Below are positions 45,566-55,342 of a DNA stretch of 64,000 nucleotides, in pieces. A program made the translations under genes and the position numbers. The notes below the pieces were generated by a model. It made no database searches. It saw nothing but the letters and a program-made list of their open reading frames with translations, and was not told the origin of the DNA. Location: contig NZ_FOYZ01000004.1 of assembly GCF_900112775.1 (NCBI RefSeq), forward strand, positions 180,354 through 244,353, in the 5' to 3' direction. The DNA comes from Anaeromicropila populeti (GTDB taxonomy: Bacteria > Bacillota > Clostridia > Lachnospirales > Lachnospiraceae). The stretch's first letter is position 1; the number at the start of each line of letters is the position of its first letter.

Positions 45566-46636
45566 ATGTATCAGCATGGCGGGGACATTTATCATTATCA
45601 AAAAATACTGGATTTTTCTACAAACGTTAATTTAATGGGAACACCAATCGGAGTAATAGAAGCTTTGGAGAAGGGAGCCAGATTGTGTCACCAGTATCCT
45701 GATACAAACTGCACCCAACTGAGGATGGCTATATCAGAAAAAGAAAACATTCCAATGCCACAAATTATCTGTGGAAATGGAGCGGCTGATTTAATTTATG
45801 CCCTTGTATTAGCTGTACAGCCCCAAAAGGCATTGCTGCCAGTTCCGTCATTTTTTGAATACGAGCAGGCGTTAAATGTGGTAAAGTGCCATATTAATTA
45901 TTTTCAGACAAAAAAGGAAAAAGGTTTTTTGTTGCAGGAGGATTTTCTGGAACAGATAACAGGAGATGTTGAACTTATTTTTCTGTGCAATCCCAATAAT
46001 CCTACAGGACATTTAATAGAAGCAGGGTTGCTAGATAAAATAATTGAGAAGTGCTGGCAGCACAATTCCCTGCTGGTAGTAGATGAATGCTTTATGGATT
46101 TTGTAAAGAAAGAGGAATGTTATTCTGTAAAGAAAAAATGGAAGAAATACAAAAATATCTTTATTTTAAAAGCATTTACAAAACTATATACCATGCCAGG
46201 AGTACGTTTGGGATATGGAATTTGCCAAAATGAAGATTTGATCAAAAAAATGAAAGAGGTATGTCAGCCATGGAGCGTTTCACTGCTGGCACAGATGGCG
46301 GGGGTTGCGGCATTAAAGGAAACGAATTATGTAAGGGAGTCCATGGAAGTACTGAATCAGGAAAGACAGTATTTGTTTCATGAGTTTAGAAAGCTAAATC
46401 TTGCTGTAATAGGTTCAAAGGCAAATTATTTATTTTTTTCGGCAGAGCCAGATTTGTACGAAAAATGTTTGGAAAAAGGGATACTAATTAGAGATTGCAG
46501 TAATTATAGAGGTTTAGAAAAAGGATATTACCGGATTGCTGTAAAAAACCATCTGGAAAATATAGAATTTATTAAGGTACTGAAGGAGGTACAAGGTAAT
46601 GGCAAAATCAATTATGATACAGGGAACGATGTCTAA
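45566..46636 (+). CDS. cobD: L-threonine-O-3-phosphate decarboxylase
   Basis: A 356-residue PLP enzyme of the class I/II aminotransferase fold. The PLP Lys lies in [17 protein letters not shown] near residue 213; LCNPNNPTG and VVDECFMDF are also conserved. It makes (R)-1-aminopropanol phosphate, used by CbiB. Histidinol-phosphate aminotransferase is the nearest look-alike; the operon decides. It overlaps cbiP by 38 bases. Confidence 0.9.
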   Translation: MYQHGGDIYHYQKILDFSTNVNLMGTPIGVIEALEKGARLCHQYPDTNCTQLRMAISEKENIPMPQIICGNGAADLIYALVLAVQPQKALLPVPSFFEYEQALNVVKCHINYFQTKKEKGFLLQEDFLEQITGDVELIFLCNPNNPTGHLIEAGLLDKIIEKCWQHNSLLVVDECFMDFVKKEECYSVKKKWKKYKNIFILKAFTKLYTMPGVRLGYGICQNEDLIKKMKEVCQPWSVSLLAQMAGVAALKETNYVRESMEVLNQERQYLFHEFRKLNLAVIGSKANYLFFSAEPDLYEKCLEKGILIRDCSNYRGLEKGYYRIAVKNHLENIEFIKVLKEVQGNGKINYDTGNDV

Positions 46637-48104
46637 CGTTGGAAAAAGCTTTCTTACAGCTGGACTTTGCCGTATTTTTGCCCAGGACGGCTACAAGACG
46701 GCACCGTTTAAATCTCAGAACATGGCGTTAAATTCTTATATAACAGAGGAAGGTCTTGAGATGGGAAGGGCACAGGTTATGCAGGCCGAGGCAGCAGGAA
46801 TCCAGCCATCTGTCTGGATGAATCCTATTTTACTAAAGCCAACAAATGATGTTGGGTCACAGGTTATCGTCAATGGTGAGGTAATTGGCAACATGAGTGC
46901 AAGGGAATATTTTCAATACAAAAAGAAATTGATTCCTTCTGTCATGGAGGCGTATCGAAGATTAGAAGAGGAATACGACATTATTGTAATAGAGGGGGCT
47001 GGAAGCCCAGCTGAAATTAATTTAAAATCAGAAGATATTGTGAATATGGGAATGGCAAAAATGGCAAATGCACCAGTTCTTTTGGTAGGAGACATTGACA
47101 GAGGCGGTGTATTTGCCCAGTTAGTTGGAACCATGGAATTGTTGGAGTTAGAAGAAAGAGAACGAGTTAAGGGATTAATTATCAATAAATTCCGTGGTGA
47201 TAAAACTATTTTGGATTCAGGAGTGCATATGCTGGAAGAACGGTTAAGTACTCCAGTTATAGGAGTTACGCCATTTATGCAGATAGATTTGGAAGATGAG
47301 GATAGCTTATCAGACCGATTTACAGTAAAAAGGAATGTAGAAGCAATAGATATTGTAGTAATTAGACTTCCTAGAATTTCTAATTTCACAGATTTTAACA
47401 TATTGGAAAATATAAAGGGAGTGTCTCTTCGGTATGCAGCATGCTTAGCTGATTTGAAAAATCCAGATATGATTATAGTACCAGGAACAAAAAATACAAT
47501 GAAAGATCTTTTATGGATGCGCCAAAATGGATTAGAAGCAGCTGTCTTAAAGGCTGCTGCCAGAGGAAAACTGGTGTTTGGCATATGTGGTGGCTATCAG
47601 ATGCTGGGACAACAAATTTGCGATCCACTGGGAATAGAAGAGGGTGGCACCATTTCAGGGATGGGCTTACTTCCTGTGAAAACTATTTTTCAAAGGGAAA
47701 AGACGCGAACTAGGGTAAGAGGGAGCTTTCAGACGATGGAAGGGTTACTAAAAGAACTTTCGGGTGAGGAGTTTGAAGGATATGAAATTCATATGGGAAA
47801 TACAGTATGCGTGCACCCTATGCTGCCAGTGGCTTGTATACATAATATAAATGACAGCGAAGGAATAAACAAACCAGAGGGTGGATTTGTGGAAAATGTA
47901 TTTGGAACTTATGTACATGGTATTTTCGATAAAGAACGGATAGTGAAAAAGCTTGTAGCTGCCCTTGCAGCAGAAAAAGGATTATCACTGCCAGAGGTGG
48001 AGCTGATGGACTTTGCAAGATATAAGGAGCAGCAGTATGATATACTGGCAGATACCTTAAGGACATATTTGGATATGGAAAAGATATATCGGATTATTTT
48101 TTGA
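46599..48104 (+). CDS. cbiP: Cobyric acid synthase
   Basis: A 501-residue amidotransferase that amidates the b, d, e and g side chains. The N-terminal synthetase domain begins [18 protein letters not shown]; the C-terminal domain has its catalytic Cys in [11 protein letters not shown] near residue 329 and His in [16 protein letters not shown] precedes ATG 46599 inside the cobD end. It is the last gene of the riboswitch operon. Confidence 0.96.
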   Translation: MAKSIMIQGTMSNVGKSFLTAGLCRIFAQDGYKTAPFKSQNMALNSYITEEGLEMGRAQVMQAEAAGIQPSVWMNPILLKPTNDVGSQVIVNGEVIGNMSAREYFQYKKKLIPSVMEAYRRLEEEYDIIVIEGAGSPAEINLKSEDIVNMGMAKMANAPVLLVGDIDRGGVFAQLVGTMELLELEERERVKGLIINKFRGDKTILDSGVHMLEERLSTPVIGVTPFMQIDLEDEDSLSDRFTVKRNVEAIDIVVIRLPRISNFTDFNILENIKGVSLRYAACLADLKNPDMIIVPGTKNTMKDLLWMRQNGLEAAVLKAAARGKLVFGICGGYQMLGQQICDPLGIEEGGTISGMGLLPVKTIFQREKTRTRVRGSFQTMEGLLKELSGEEFEGYEIHMGNTVCVHPMLPVACIHNINDSEGINKPEGGFVENVFGTYVHGIFDKERIVKKLVAALAAEKGLSLPEVELMDFARYKEQQYDILADTLRTYLDMEKIYRIIF

Positions 48105-48164
48105 CAGTTTTTTTGTGCAATATTGCTTCCACGGAATAAAACATGTGCAATATTATGTATTTGT

Positions 48165-48172
48165 GGTATAAT
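48165..48172 (+). promoter_or_regulatory. Predicted extended -10 promoter of the GGDEF gene
   Basis: TGGTATAAT is an extended -10 element, about 64 bases before the ATG at 48236. The -35 region (TGTGCA) is poor. Confidence 0.45.
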
Positions 48173-48235
48173 ATCTATTTAGAAAGATGTAGTGTTATTG
48201 GCAATATAGCTGAAGATGTAAAGGAAGATGACGGT

Positions 48236-49228
48236 ATGGGAAGACTTGGGGAAAAGAAACAAAATGAAGATGCTCCCAAAAGGCTGGGAGCAGTAATGAA
48301 CTGCGTTAGTATAGTGTTGTATATTCTGTTATCCGTTTTATTAATAACGATGAGCAGAGGGAAACAATCTATACACATAGGTAAAGTAGAATTAATGACG
48401 AATTCGGTGCAGGGGGTATTCGCTCAGTTTCAATTATTAATTGCAGTATATCTTGCATTAAGTAAGGTTCAAACGGGGTTTTATACAGCTTTAGTGCTGG
48501 TTACATATTCGTTCAGTTTGACGTCTATTTATTCTTATGTAAATATGGACACAAGGCCGCTTCCAGGGATCATTGCGTATGGAGCAGCATTTCTTGTTGT
48601 TAATCTGCTGCATAAGTACAAAAAAAATATGAATGAACAGAATATTTTATTAATGAATCAAAACCAAATGCTGAAAAAGAAGGAAAAGGAATTAAAGCAA
48701 ATGGCCTTTTTCGATGATTTGACGAAGGTTTTAAATAGAAAAATGTTTATCGGAGAATTAGCTATGCAGGTAGAAAATTTCAAGCACACAGAAAGAAAAA
48801 TATACGTGGTGTTTATAGATATTGATAACTTTAAAACCATTAATGATACGCTGGGACATCAGATAGGGGATTTTGTACTAATCGAACTGGTGGAACGAAT
48901 TAAGAAGCAATTACATGAAGAGGATATCATTGGGAGGCTTGGAGGAGATGAGATTGGATTAATTATTATGCAGAAGATAGATAAAAAAGGAGTATTGGAA
49001 TATCTGAATAAAATTAGGGAAGAGTTGATGAGCAGTGTGTTTTGTCAGGAAGAGAAAAAATTTACCGTAACCAGCAGCTTTGGGGTTGCAGAGTTTCCTA
49101 AGAGTGGAACAAGTGCAGAAGAACTATTAAAAAATGCAGATAGTGCTATGTATTCATCAAAAAGAGAGGGCAGAAACCAGGTCACTTTTTTTGATGAAAT
49201 CAAAATAGAAGAAAAATTTAAGTTGTAA
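48236..49228 (+). CDS. Membrane diguanylate cyclase (GGDEF, GGDEI variant)
   Basis: A 330-residue protein with about four N-terminal membrane helices (residues about 22-130), a short coiled coil (about 135-165) and a GGDEF domain. The active site reads [11 protein letters not shown], with Ile instead of Phe at the last position; the metal-binding [14 protein letters not shown] is intact. It should make cyclic di-GMP. I start at ATG 48236 behind AAGGAAG; an ATG at 48143 overlaps the promoter. It is followed 11 bases later by an MCP gene. Confidence 0.85.
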   Translation: MGRLGEKKQNEDAPKRLGAVMNCVSIVLYILLSVLLITMSRGKQSIHIGKVELMTNSVQGVFAQFQLLIAVYLALSKVQTGFYTALVLVTYSFSLTSIYSYVNMDTRPLPGIIAYGAAFLVVNLLHKYKKNMNEQNILLMNQNQMLKKKEKELKQMAFFDDLTKVLNRKMFIGELAMQVENFKHTERKIYVVFIDIDNFKTINDTLGHQIGDFVLIELVERIKKQLHEEDIIGRLGGDEIGLIIMQKIDKKGVLEYLNKIREELMSSVFCQEEKKFTVTSSFGVAEFPKSGTSAEELLKNADSAMYSSKREGRNQVTFFDEIKIEEKFKL

Positions 49229-49239
49229 GGAGCGTAACT

Positions 49240-50934
49240 ATGAAGATAAAATGGAAAATTATAATTGCAGCAGTTGTGGTTATCTTGGGATTAACTGTTA
49301 CTGTAAATAGTTTTTTCTACTTTGAAGTAAATGATTTGGTAAAATCAGAAAACGGAGAGGAATTGAGAAATTACTCCAATATGGGCTATCAGTTACTGGA
49401 TGCAAGATATCCAGGCGAGTGGAAGGTAGAAGGAGATCAGCTTTTTAAAGGTGATACCGTAATAAACAATAATTTTGAAGTGATTGACGCGTTTACCAAT
49501 CAGACAGAGGTCCTGGCAACTATATTTTTGAATGACACCAGAATAGCAACGAATGTTACCGATGAAAAGGGAGAGAGAAAAGTAAATACAAAAGCGTCAG
49601 AGGATGTAATCCAGACAGTGCTGGAACAAAAACAGGTATATGAAGGGACAGCTGTAATTTTAGGGAAGTCAGCACAAAGTTATTATGTACCAATCAAAGA
49701 TGGTAATGGAACTGTAGTTGGCATGTGGTTTGTGGGAATTTACACAGACGTTGTGCAGAACAGAATTGCAGATGCGATAAAATGGATGTTGGGGTTGTCT
49801 ATCATCATGATAGCTGCCGGTGCGGTTGTATCATACCTTCTAGGTAATGCCATTTCTAAAGGCATCATTTTAGTAAAAGAGCGTATGAAGTCTATGGAGC
49901 AGGGGGACTTTGATTTTCATTTTGAAAAGAAGGTTTTGAAACGTAAGGACGAGGTGGGCGAGATTGCCAATTCTTCTTTTCATATGCAGCAAAAAATTGC
50001 AGATATCATTAAGGGGATACAGCTGGAAGTTAGCAGAATTGAAGAATCTACAGAGAATTCAGTGAAAAGTACAGAATATGTACATGGAAATTTAGAAGAT
50101 ATTTCCGCTACAACTCAGCAATTATCAGCGGGAATGGAGGAAACTTTTGCGTCAACAGAGGAAATGAATGCGTCCACATACGAAATTGAAAATGAAGTAA
50201 CCCAGATGAAAGATAAGGCAGTAAGTGGTGAGGTGCTTGCAAAGGAAATAAAGGAGAGAGCATCAAAATTAAAATCAGAAACTTCTTTATCGCAAAAAAG
50301 TGCAACAGAGCTGTATGAGGTTACGAATAAGCAGTTAAGAGAATCCATTAAGAAAACAAATGCAATTGAAGAAATTCGAGTTCTGTCTAAAACCATATTA
50401 GACATTACGTCACAGACAAATCTGCTGGCATTAAATGCAGCAATTGAGGCAGCAAGAGCTGGTGAAGCCGGAAAAGGGTTTTCTGTAGTGGCAGAAGAAA
50501 TACGGGTTTTAGCTGAAAATTCAAAATCTGCCGTTTCTCAGATTGATGAGATTACCAATGATGTGTCGGATGCGGTAAAAAGTGTGGTGACGGATTCAAA
50601 AAGTTTATTGGATTTTGTAGACAATCAGGTAATTAAGGACTATGAGGTTTTGATGCAGACAAGTAATCAGTATGCAGCAGATGCAGACATGGTACAGGAG
50701 GTTGTAATAGATATAAAATATACGTCAGAACAACTTTATGAATCCATTAAGCAGATTCGGAACGCCATTGATGAAATAACAAAAGCCGCCAGTGAAGGTG
50801 CTGAAGGCGCTATGGATATTGCAACAAAAGTATCCGAGATAGCTGCCAAAACTAGTGATGTGGTTCAACAGGCAAACGAAAATAAAGAAAGTGCAGTAAA
50901 GCTAAATGAAATGGCTGGTTTTTTTCATATTTAG
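49240..50934 (+). CDS. Methyl-accepting chemotaxis protein
   Basis: A 564-residue receptor: one membrane helix (8-28), an extracytoplasmic single-Cache-type domain (about 30-175), a second helix (about 182-205), a HAMP region, and a long helical signalling domain. The hairpin tip is [19 protein letters not shown] near residue 390. It should sense a small ligand outside the cell and signal to CheA. It sits between two cyclic-di-GMP genes. No chemotaxis kinase genes are in the window. Confidence 0.92.
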   Translation: MKIKWKIIIAAVVVILGLTVTVNSFFYFEVNDLVKSENGEELRNYSNMGYQLLDARYPGEWKVEGDQLFKGDTVINNNFEVIDAFTNQTEVLATIFLNDTRIATNVTDEKGERKVNTKASEDVIQTVLEQKQVYEGTAVILGKSAQSYYVPIKDGNGTVVGMWFVGIYTDVVQNRIADAIKWMLGLSIIMIAAGAVVSYLLGNAISKGIILVKERMKSMEQGDFDFHFEKKVLKRKDEVGEIANSSFHMQQKIADIIKGIQLEVSRIEESTENSVKSTEYVHGNLEDISATTQQLSAGMEETFASTEEMNASTYEIENEVTQMKDKAVSGEVLAKEIKERASKLKSETSLSQKSATELYEVTNKQLRESIKKTNAIEEIRVLSKTILDITSQTNLLALNAAIEAARAGEAGKGFSVVAEEIRVLAENSKSAVSQIDEITNDVSDAVKSVVTDSKSLLDFVDNQVIKDYEVLMQTSNQYAADADMVQEVVIDIKYTSEQLYESIKQIRNAIDEITKAASEGAEGAMDIATKVSEIAAKTSDVVQQANENKESAVKLNEMAGFFHI

Positions 50935-50965
50935 TTTTTACAGCTGTACATGAAAGTAGGGAGGA

Positions 50966-53263
50966 ATGAATTTGAAGAAAATTTCAAAATTTATTCTGAC
51001 AATGGTACTATATGCGTCTTATTTTGCTAGTGTTGTTTTAAAATCTAATACTTATGGGAACATATTATCTCCAATTGTTACAGTAATAGCAGCGTATTAT
51101 ATACGAAAAGGATATTATTTGAAAGAAAAGGAAACCTTGCAGAAAAGGGCTGGGATACTTTTATTTCTCAGCGTTTTTTCATGGTTTTTATGTGATGCCA
51201 TGTGGTGCATTTCAGATCTGATACTTAAGACAGATCCCAATGAAAATCTGGTGATTACCTATGGTTATTCAGCCACCAATTTATTCATGATTAGTAGTTT
51301 TGTAGTATTAGGCTATCAAGAATTAAAACGATGGAGGGGGATACAGGTCCTAATTGATGCCTTTGCTGTATCTCTGTGTAGTATGATTTTGGTATGGGTT
51401 ATATTTCTAAACCGTAATTTGCAGAACGCCATGTTAGTGAAAAATGACTGGGTGGCCATGCTTTCTCTATTTATTGATTTGCTAATATTTATATGGAACT
51501 GCATTTGGTTTTTTTCCATACGAAAAGGCAAGATGGCACTATCGTTAAAAATTACATTGTTTGGCAGCTTGGTATTTGTTATAGTCGACATTATATATTA
51601 TTATGAATATTATTATTCGGTCTATGAACCTAATTCATTATTAGACGGTGGATATGTTATGGCATTTGCATTTTTGGCAATTGGAAGCATACTAAAAGAG
51701 AAGATGAATGTACAGGAAGCCGAAGTAGAGACAAACTGGGATGTTGGAAAAAGAAATGGGGTACTGCTTTTTGCCGCACCTTTGCTATTAATTATATTTG
51801 CAGGAATTCAAGCAGAATATTTACTTATGCTAGTTTCTATTATTATGGTTTACTTTGTAATATCTAATTATACCCAGAAAAATATTTACAGGGATGAATT
51901 ATTGGTAAGGGAACGGAACTTAAATGCAGAGTTAGAAGGGAAAGTAAAAGAAAGAACAAAGGAATTAAATGATTTATTAAAACGGGACGTTGTAACAGGT
52001 CTACTCAGCAGGAGATATTTTCTGGAGCAAATAAACAAACAGGCAAAACAGTTAATGAAAGAGGAAACAATTCTTGTATTTTATATTGATGTTAATAAAT
52101 ATAAACTAATTAAAACAATGTTTGGAAATGATATTGGAGAAAAGGTACTGACTGAAGTTGGAAAAAGGCTGAATAAATATAGTTATGGAGAAGAAGATTT
52201 ACTGGCTTCTTACGGAGAAGATGTTTTTATTATTTCTATGAAAGGAATTTATAGTATAGAGAGAGGAATGGAAATTGCAGAACATCTGATTCAGCTCAGT
52301 AGTGATTTATATAAGATTGAAGAATATGAGATACGTGTTACCGTTAATATAGGCGTATCTATGTTTCATGTAGATGCAAGAAGCTGTGAGGAACTTATTA
52401 AGAATGCTGACTTAGCCATGCTACAGGCAAAATCAGAAGGGTATAACCAGGCAAGAGCTTTTGATGAAGAATTAGGTGAAATAATATTTGAAAAAAATAG
52501 AATTGAGATTATGCTGAAAAAGGTTATTTGTGAGGAAGAATTTTTCTTGTGTTATCAGCCACAAGTCCTTGCTGTGGATGGAAGTCTGATTGGATTTGAA
52601 GCATTAATACGATGGAAAACAAAGGGGGGAGAATGGATATCTCCTGGTCAGTTTATTCCGATTGCAGAGGAAACAGGTTTTATTAAACCGATTGGAGGCT
52701 GGGTAATGCAAAAAGCAATCCAGCAGATTGCAGTGTGGCAGAAAAAAAGCTTTTATAAACTAAGAATGGCAATTAATGTTTCTGTGAAGCAGTTAAATGA
52801 AAAAAAATTTATATTGGATTTGAAAGATACACTTAAAAAATATGATGTGGCACCAGAATCTATAGAAATAGAGATTACAGAAAGCATTGAGCTGGAAGAA
52901 AATAAGGAAATTATTGTTGCGTTAAAAAAAATTAGAGATATGGGAATTTCTATTGCAATAGATGATTTTGGAACAGGATATTCTTCTTTGTATTACTTAA
53001 AAAATCTTCCGGTTAATAGAATAAAGATTGCCAAACCATTGGTGGATCATATTGCCCAAGACTCTTATGATTATGCTATTGTGCAGACAGCTGTCAGGGT
53101 TGCCAAAGTAAAGGGGATCCATGTCATTGCCGAAGGTGTTGAAACAAAAGAGCAGTGGGAATGTTTAAAAACACTAGAATGTGATGAAATACAAGGGTAT
53201 TATTTTGCCAGACCAATGTTGCCAGAGCAGGCATATGAGCAGTGGATTAAATCTGCCAAATAA
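50966..53263 (+). CDS. Membrane GGDEF-EAL protein, probable cyclic-di-GMP phosphodiesterase
   Basis: A 765-residue protein with about eight to nine membrane helices (residues 8-300), a short coiled coil, a GGDEF domain (about 335-500) and an EAL domain (about 515-760). The GGDEF site is degenerate (SYGEDVF), so cyclase activity is unlikely. The EAL site keeps FEALIRW, INVSVKQL, EITES, IDDFGTG, the Lys in RIKIAK, and IAEGVE, so phosphodiesterase activity is expected. GGGAGG lies very close to ATG 50966; a TTG at 50972 is better spaced. Confidence 0.88.
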   Translation: MNLKKISKFILTMVLYASYFASVVLKSNTYGNILSPIVTVIAAYYIRKGYYLKEKETLQKRAGILLFLSVFSWFLCDAMWCISDLILKTDPNENLVITYGYSATNLFMISSFVVLGYQELKRWRGIQVLIDAFAVSLCSMILVWVIFLNRNLQNAMLVKNDWVAMLSLFIDLLIFIWNCIWFFSIRKGKMALSLKITLFGSLVFVIVDIIYYYEYYYSVYEPNSLLDGGYVMAFAFLAIGSILKEKMNVQEAEVETNWDVGKRNGVLLFAAPLLLIIFAGIQAEYLLMLVSIIMVYFVISNYTQKNIYRDELLVRERNLNAELEGKVKERTKELNDLLKRDVVTGLLSRRYFLEQINKQAKQLMKEETILVFYIDVNKYKLIKTMFGNDIGEKVLTEVGKRLNKYSYGEEDLLASYGEDVFIISMKGIYSIERGMEIAEHLIQLSSDLYKIEEYEIRVTVNIGVSMFHVDARSCEELIKNADLAMLQAKSEGYNQARAFDEELGEIIFEKNRIEIMLKKVICEEEFFLCYQPQVLAVDGSLIGFEALIRWKTKGGEWISPGQFIPIAEETGFIKPIGGWVMQKAIQQIAVWQKKSFYKLRMAINVSVKQLNEKKFILDLKDTLKKYDVAPESIEIEITESIELEENKEIIVALKKIRDMGISIAIDDFGTGYSSLYYLKNLPVNRIKIAKPLVDHIAQDSYDYAIVQTAVRVAKVKGIHVIAEGVETKEQWECLKTLECDEIQGYYFARPMLPEQAYEQWIKSAK

Positions 53264-53333
53264 GTGATATCTATTTCCACATAGCTTTTTAATAGTATTT
53301 AAAGAAAGCATTTGATACCATTAAGAGGAAAAA

Positions 53334-53948
53334 ATGTGGAAAGGAAATGAAAAAATGGTAAAGAACTTGAAGAAAAAAGAGGGTAATAGAGGGGAAAGCC
53401 ATGTAAATGACTGCTGGCTTACAGGTGAGCTGGCAGGTCCAGTTGTTTTGTTAAATGGATGCAGAACCAAGACCAGCCTGCTATTTATTGAAGATTACGT
53501 AAGTGAAATGCTGTTATACGGAGAGCTTTTTCTAACAGATGGTCCATGCACTGTGAAAAATGCAACAAAGAGCGCATTGAAAACATATGGTATACCTGAA
53601 AAAATTGTAATGGCGAAACAGTATTTCTCTGAAATGAGCAGGTTTTATAAAGTGTTTGAAGGGATAGGAATTTGTACTGTTTATGTAGATGAAAAGCTGT
53701 TTTTTAGAAAAGTAAACAGATGGAAAGAGTGTTTTACAAAGTGGAAGTGCAGGATGGAAAGAGGCAGATATGCTTCTTTGAAAGAGCTTAATTATTTGTT
53801 CTTAAAAATGTATTATAGAGAATATTTTAATGCAATTCAGCCAAACTATAAAATGACGCCAAGAGAGCGATTTCTATTGGATATAGATGAAATAGTTTTT
53901 TTAGATCCAGCAGCAGTAGAGGAAAGTTTTAACAAGAAAATAATATGA
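53334..53948 (+). CDS. Unrecognised 204-residue soluble protein
   Basis: I do not recognise this protein. It is basic, Cys-containing (six Cys spread along it), and has no signal peptide or membrane helix. A segment GPVVLLNGCRTKTSLLFIED near residue 35 and the RERFLLDIDEIVFLDP tail stand out. AGAGGA precedes ATG 53334; ATG 53355 is an alternative. It follows the GGDEF-EAL gene by 70 bases on the same strand and could be its partner. Confidence 0.6.
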   Translation: MWKGNEKMVKNLKKKEGNRGESHVNDCWLTGELAGPVVLLNGCRTKTSLLFIEDYVSEMLLYGELFLTDGPCTVKNATKSALKTYGIPEKIVMAKQYFSEMSRFYKVFEGIGICTVYVDEKLFFRKVNRWKECFTKWKCRMERGRYASLKELNYLFLKMYYREYFNAIQPNYKMTPRERFLLDIDEIVFLDPAAVEESFNKKII

Positions 53949-54105
53949 CAAATGTATTTACAATTTTTTGGCAGAGTGTTAAAATATAGTCAAAGATTAT
54001 TATATAGCCCGATAGTCTGATAGAATACAATGGATAAATATGCAGTATAGTAGGTTCAAAGTGCATCATTGGTAGAACAAATAATACAATTAGGAGGAAT
54101 TTATT

Positions 54106-55296
54106 ATGGCAAGATTTACATTACCTAGAGATTTGTATCATGGCAAGGACTCTCTTGCAGAGCTTAAGAACTTGAAGGGAGAAAGAGCAATTGTAGTAGT
54201 CGGCGGTGGTTCTATGAAGCGTTTTGGTTTCTTAGACAAAGCTGTTAAGTATTTAGAGGAAGCGGGTATGGAAGTTCAGCTTTTTGAAAATGTTGAGCCA
54301 GATCCAAGTGTTGAAACAGTTATGCGTGGTGCTGAGGCAATGAGAGCATTTAAGCCCGACTGGATTGTATCTATGGGTGGAGGTTCCCCAATTGATGCTG
54401 CTAAAGCAATGTGGGCATTCTATGAATATCCTGAGACATCATTTGATGATTTAATTGTACCATTTAATTTCCCAGCACTGCGTACAAAGGCAAAGTTTTG
54501 TGCTATTCCGTCTACGTCTGGAACAGCTACAGAAGTTACTGCATTTAGTGTAATTACTGACTATGAAAAAGGAATAAAATATCCGTTAGCGGATTTTAAT
54601 ATAACACCTGACGTTGCTATCGTAGATCCAGAATTAGCTGAGACTATGCCAGCAAAATTAACTGCGCATACAGGTATGGATGCTATGACTCATGCAATTG
54701 AGGCCTATGTTTCTACTTTACATTGTGACTATACAGATCCACTTGCATTACATGCGATTAAGATGATACATAAGTATCTTCAAAAATCCTATGAAGGTGA
54801 CACGGATGCAAGAGAACGTATGCACAATGCACAGTGTTTAGCAGGTATGGCATTTTCCAATGCGTTATTAGGCATTGTCCACTCTATGGCGCACAAGACA
54901 GGGGCTGCATATAGTGGTGGTCATATTGTACATGGTTGCGCGAATGCTATGTATTTACCAAGGGTAATTCAGTTTAATGCAAAAAATGCAGAAGCAGCAG
55001 AGCGCTATGCAGAGATTGCAGGTTTTATTGGGTTAAAGGGTGATTCAACAGAGGAATTGGTAGCTGCACTGGTAGCAGAATTAAAGGCCATGAATGAAAG
55101 ATTAAGTATTCCAAATAGTATTAAGGAATATGAGGGCGGCATTATTGATGAAAAGGAATTTAATGATAAGTTATCAGCGATTGCGGCTCTTGCGATTTCA
55201 GATGCTTGTACAGGTTCAAATCCAAGAACACCAAGCCAGGAAGAGATGGAAAAGTTATTAACTGCTTGTTATTATGGAGAAGACGTAAACTTTTAA
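54106..55296 (+). CDS. Iron-containing alcohol dehydrogenase
   Basis: A 396-residue group-III alcohol dehydrogenase. It has the NAD loop SMGGGSPIDAAKAM near residue 88 and the iron ligands Asp and His in TGMDAMTHAIEAY, then His in GIVHSMAHKTGA and the His in GGHIVHG. It resembles the alcohol dehydrogenase half of AdhE, so it probably reduces short aldehydes to alcohols in fermentation. A strong AGGAGG site and codon choice suggest high expression. 4-hydroxybutyrate dehydrogenase belongs to the same superfamily, so a link to AbfD is possible but not shown. Confidence 0.93.
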   Translation: MARFTLPRDLYHGKDSLAELKNLKGERAIVVVGGGSMKRFGFLDKAVKYLEEAGMEVQLFENVEPDPSVETVMRGAEAMRAFKPDWIVSMGGGSPIDAAKAMWAFYEYPETSFDDLIVPFNFPALRTKAKFCAIPSTSGTATEVTAFSVITDYEKGIKYPLADFNITPDVAIVDPELAETMPAKLTAHTGMDAMTHAIEAYVSTLHCDYTDPLALHAIKMIHKYLQKSYEGDTDARERMHNAQCLAGMAFSNALLGIVHSMAHKTGAAYSGGHIVHGCANAMYLPRVIQFNAKNAEAAERYAEIAGFIGLKGDSTEELVAALVAELKAMNERLSIPNSIKEYEGGIIDEKEFNDKLSAIAALAISDACTGSNPRTPSQEEMEKLLTACYYGEDVNF

Positions 55297-55307
55297 TATA
55301 AGGGTAA

Positions 55308-55342
55308 GTAAGAGGATGCTTGATTATCAGGGCATCCTCTTA
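55308..55342. terminator. Bidirectional terminator between alcohol dehydrogenase and subtilase copy 2
   Basis: TAAGAGGATGC pairs with GCATCCTCTTA around a 12-base loop. The 3' arm overlaps the stop codon of the convergent subtilase. Confidence 0.75.

Noticed and set aside
46913..47584. 223-residue minus-strand frame inside cbiP
   Set aside because: Antisense shadow of a clearly recognised enzyme; Ser/Pro-rich with no similarity.
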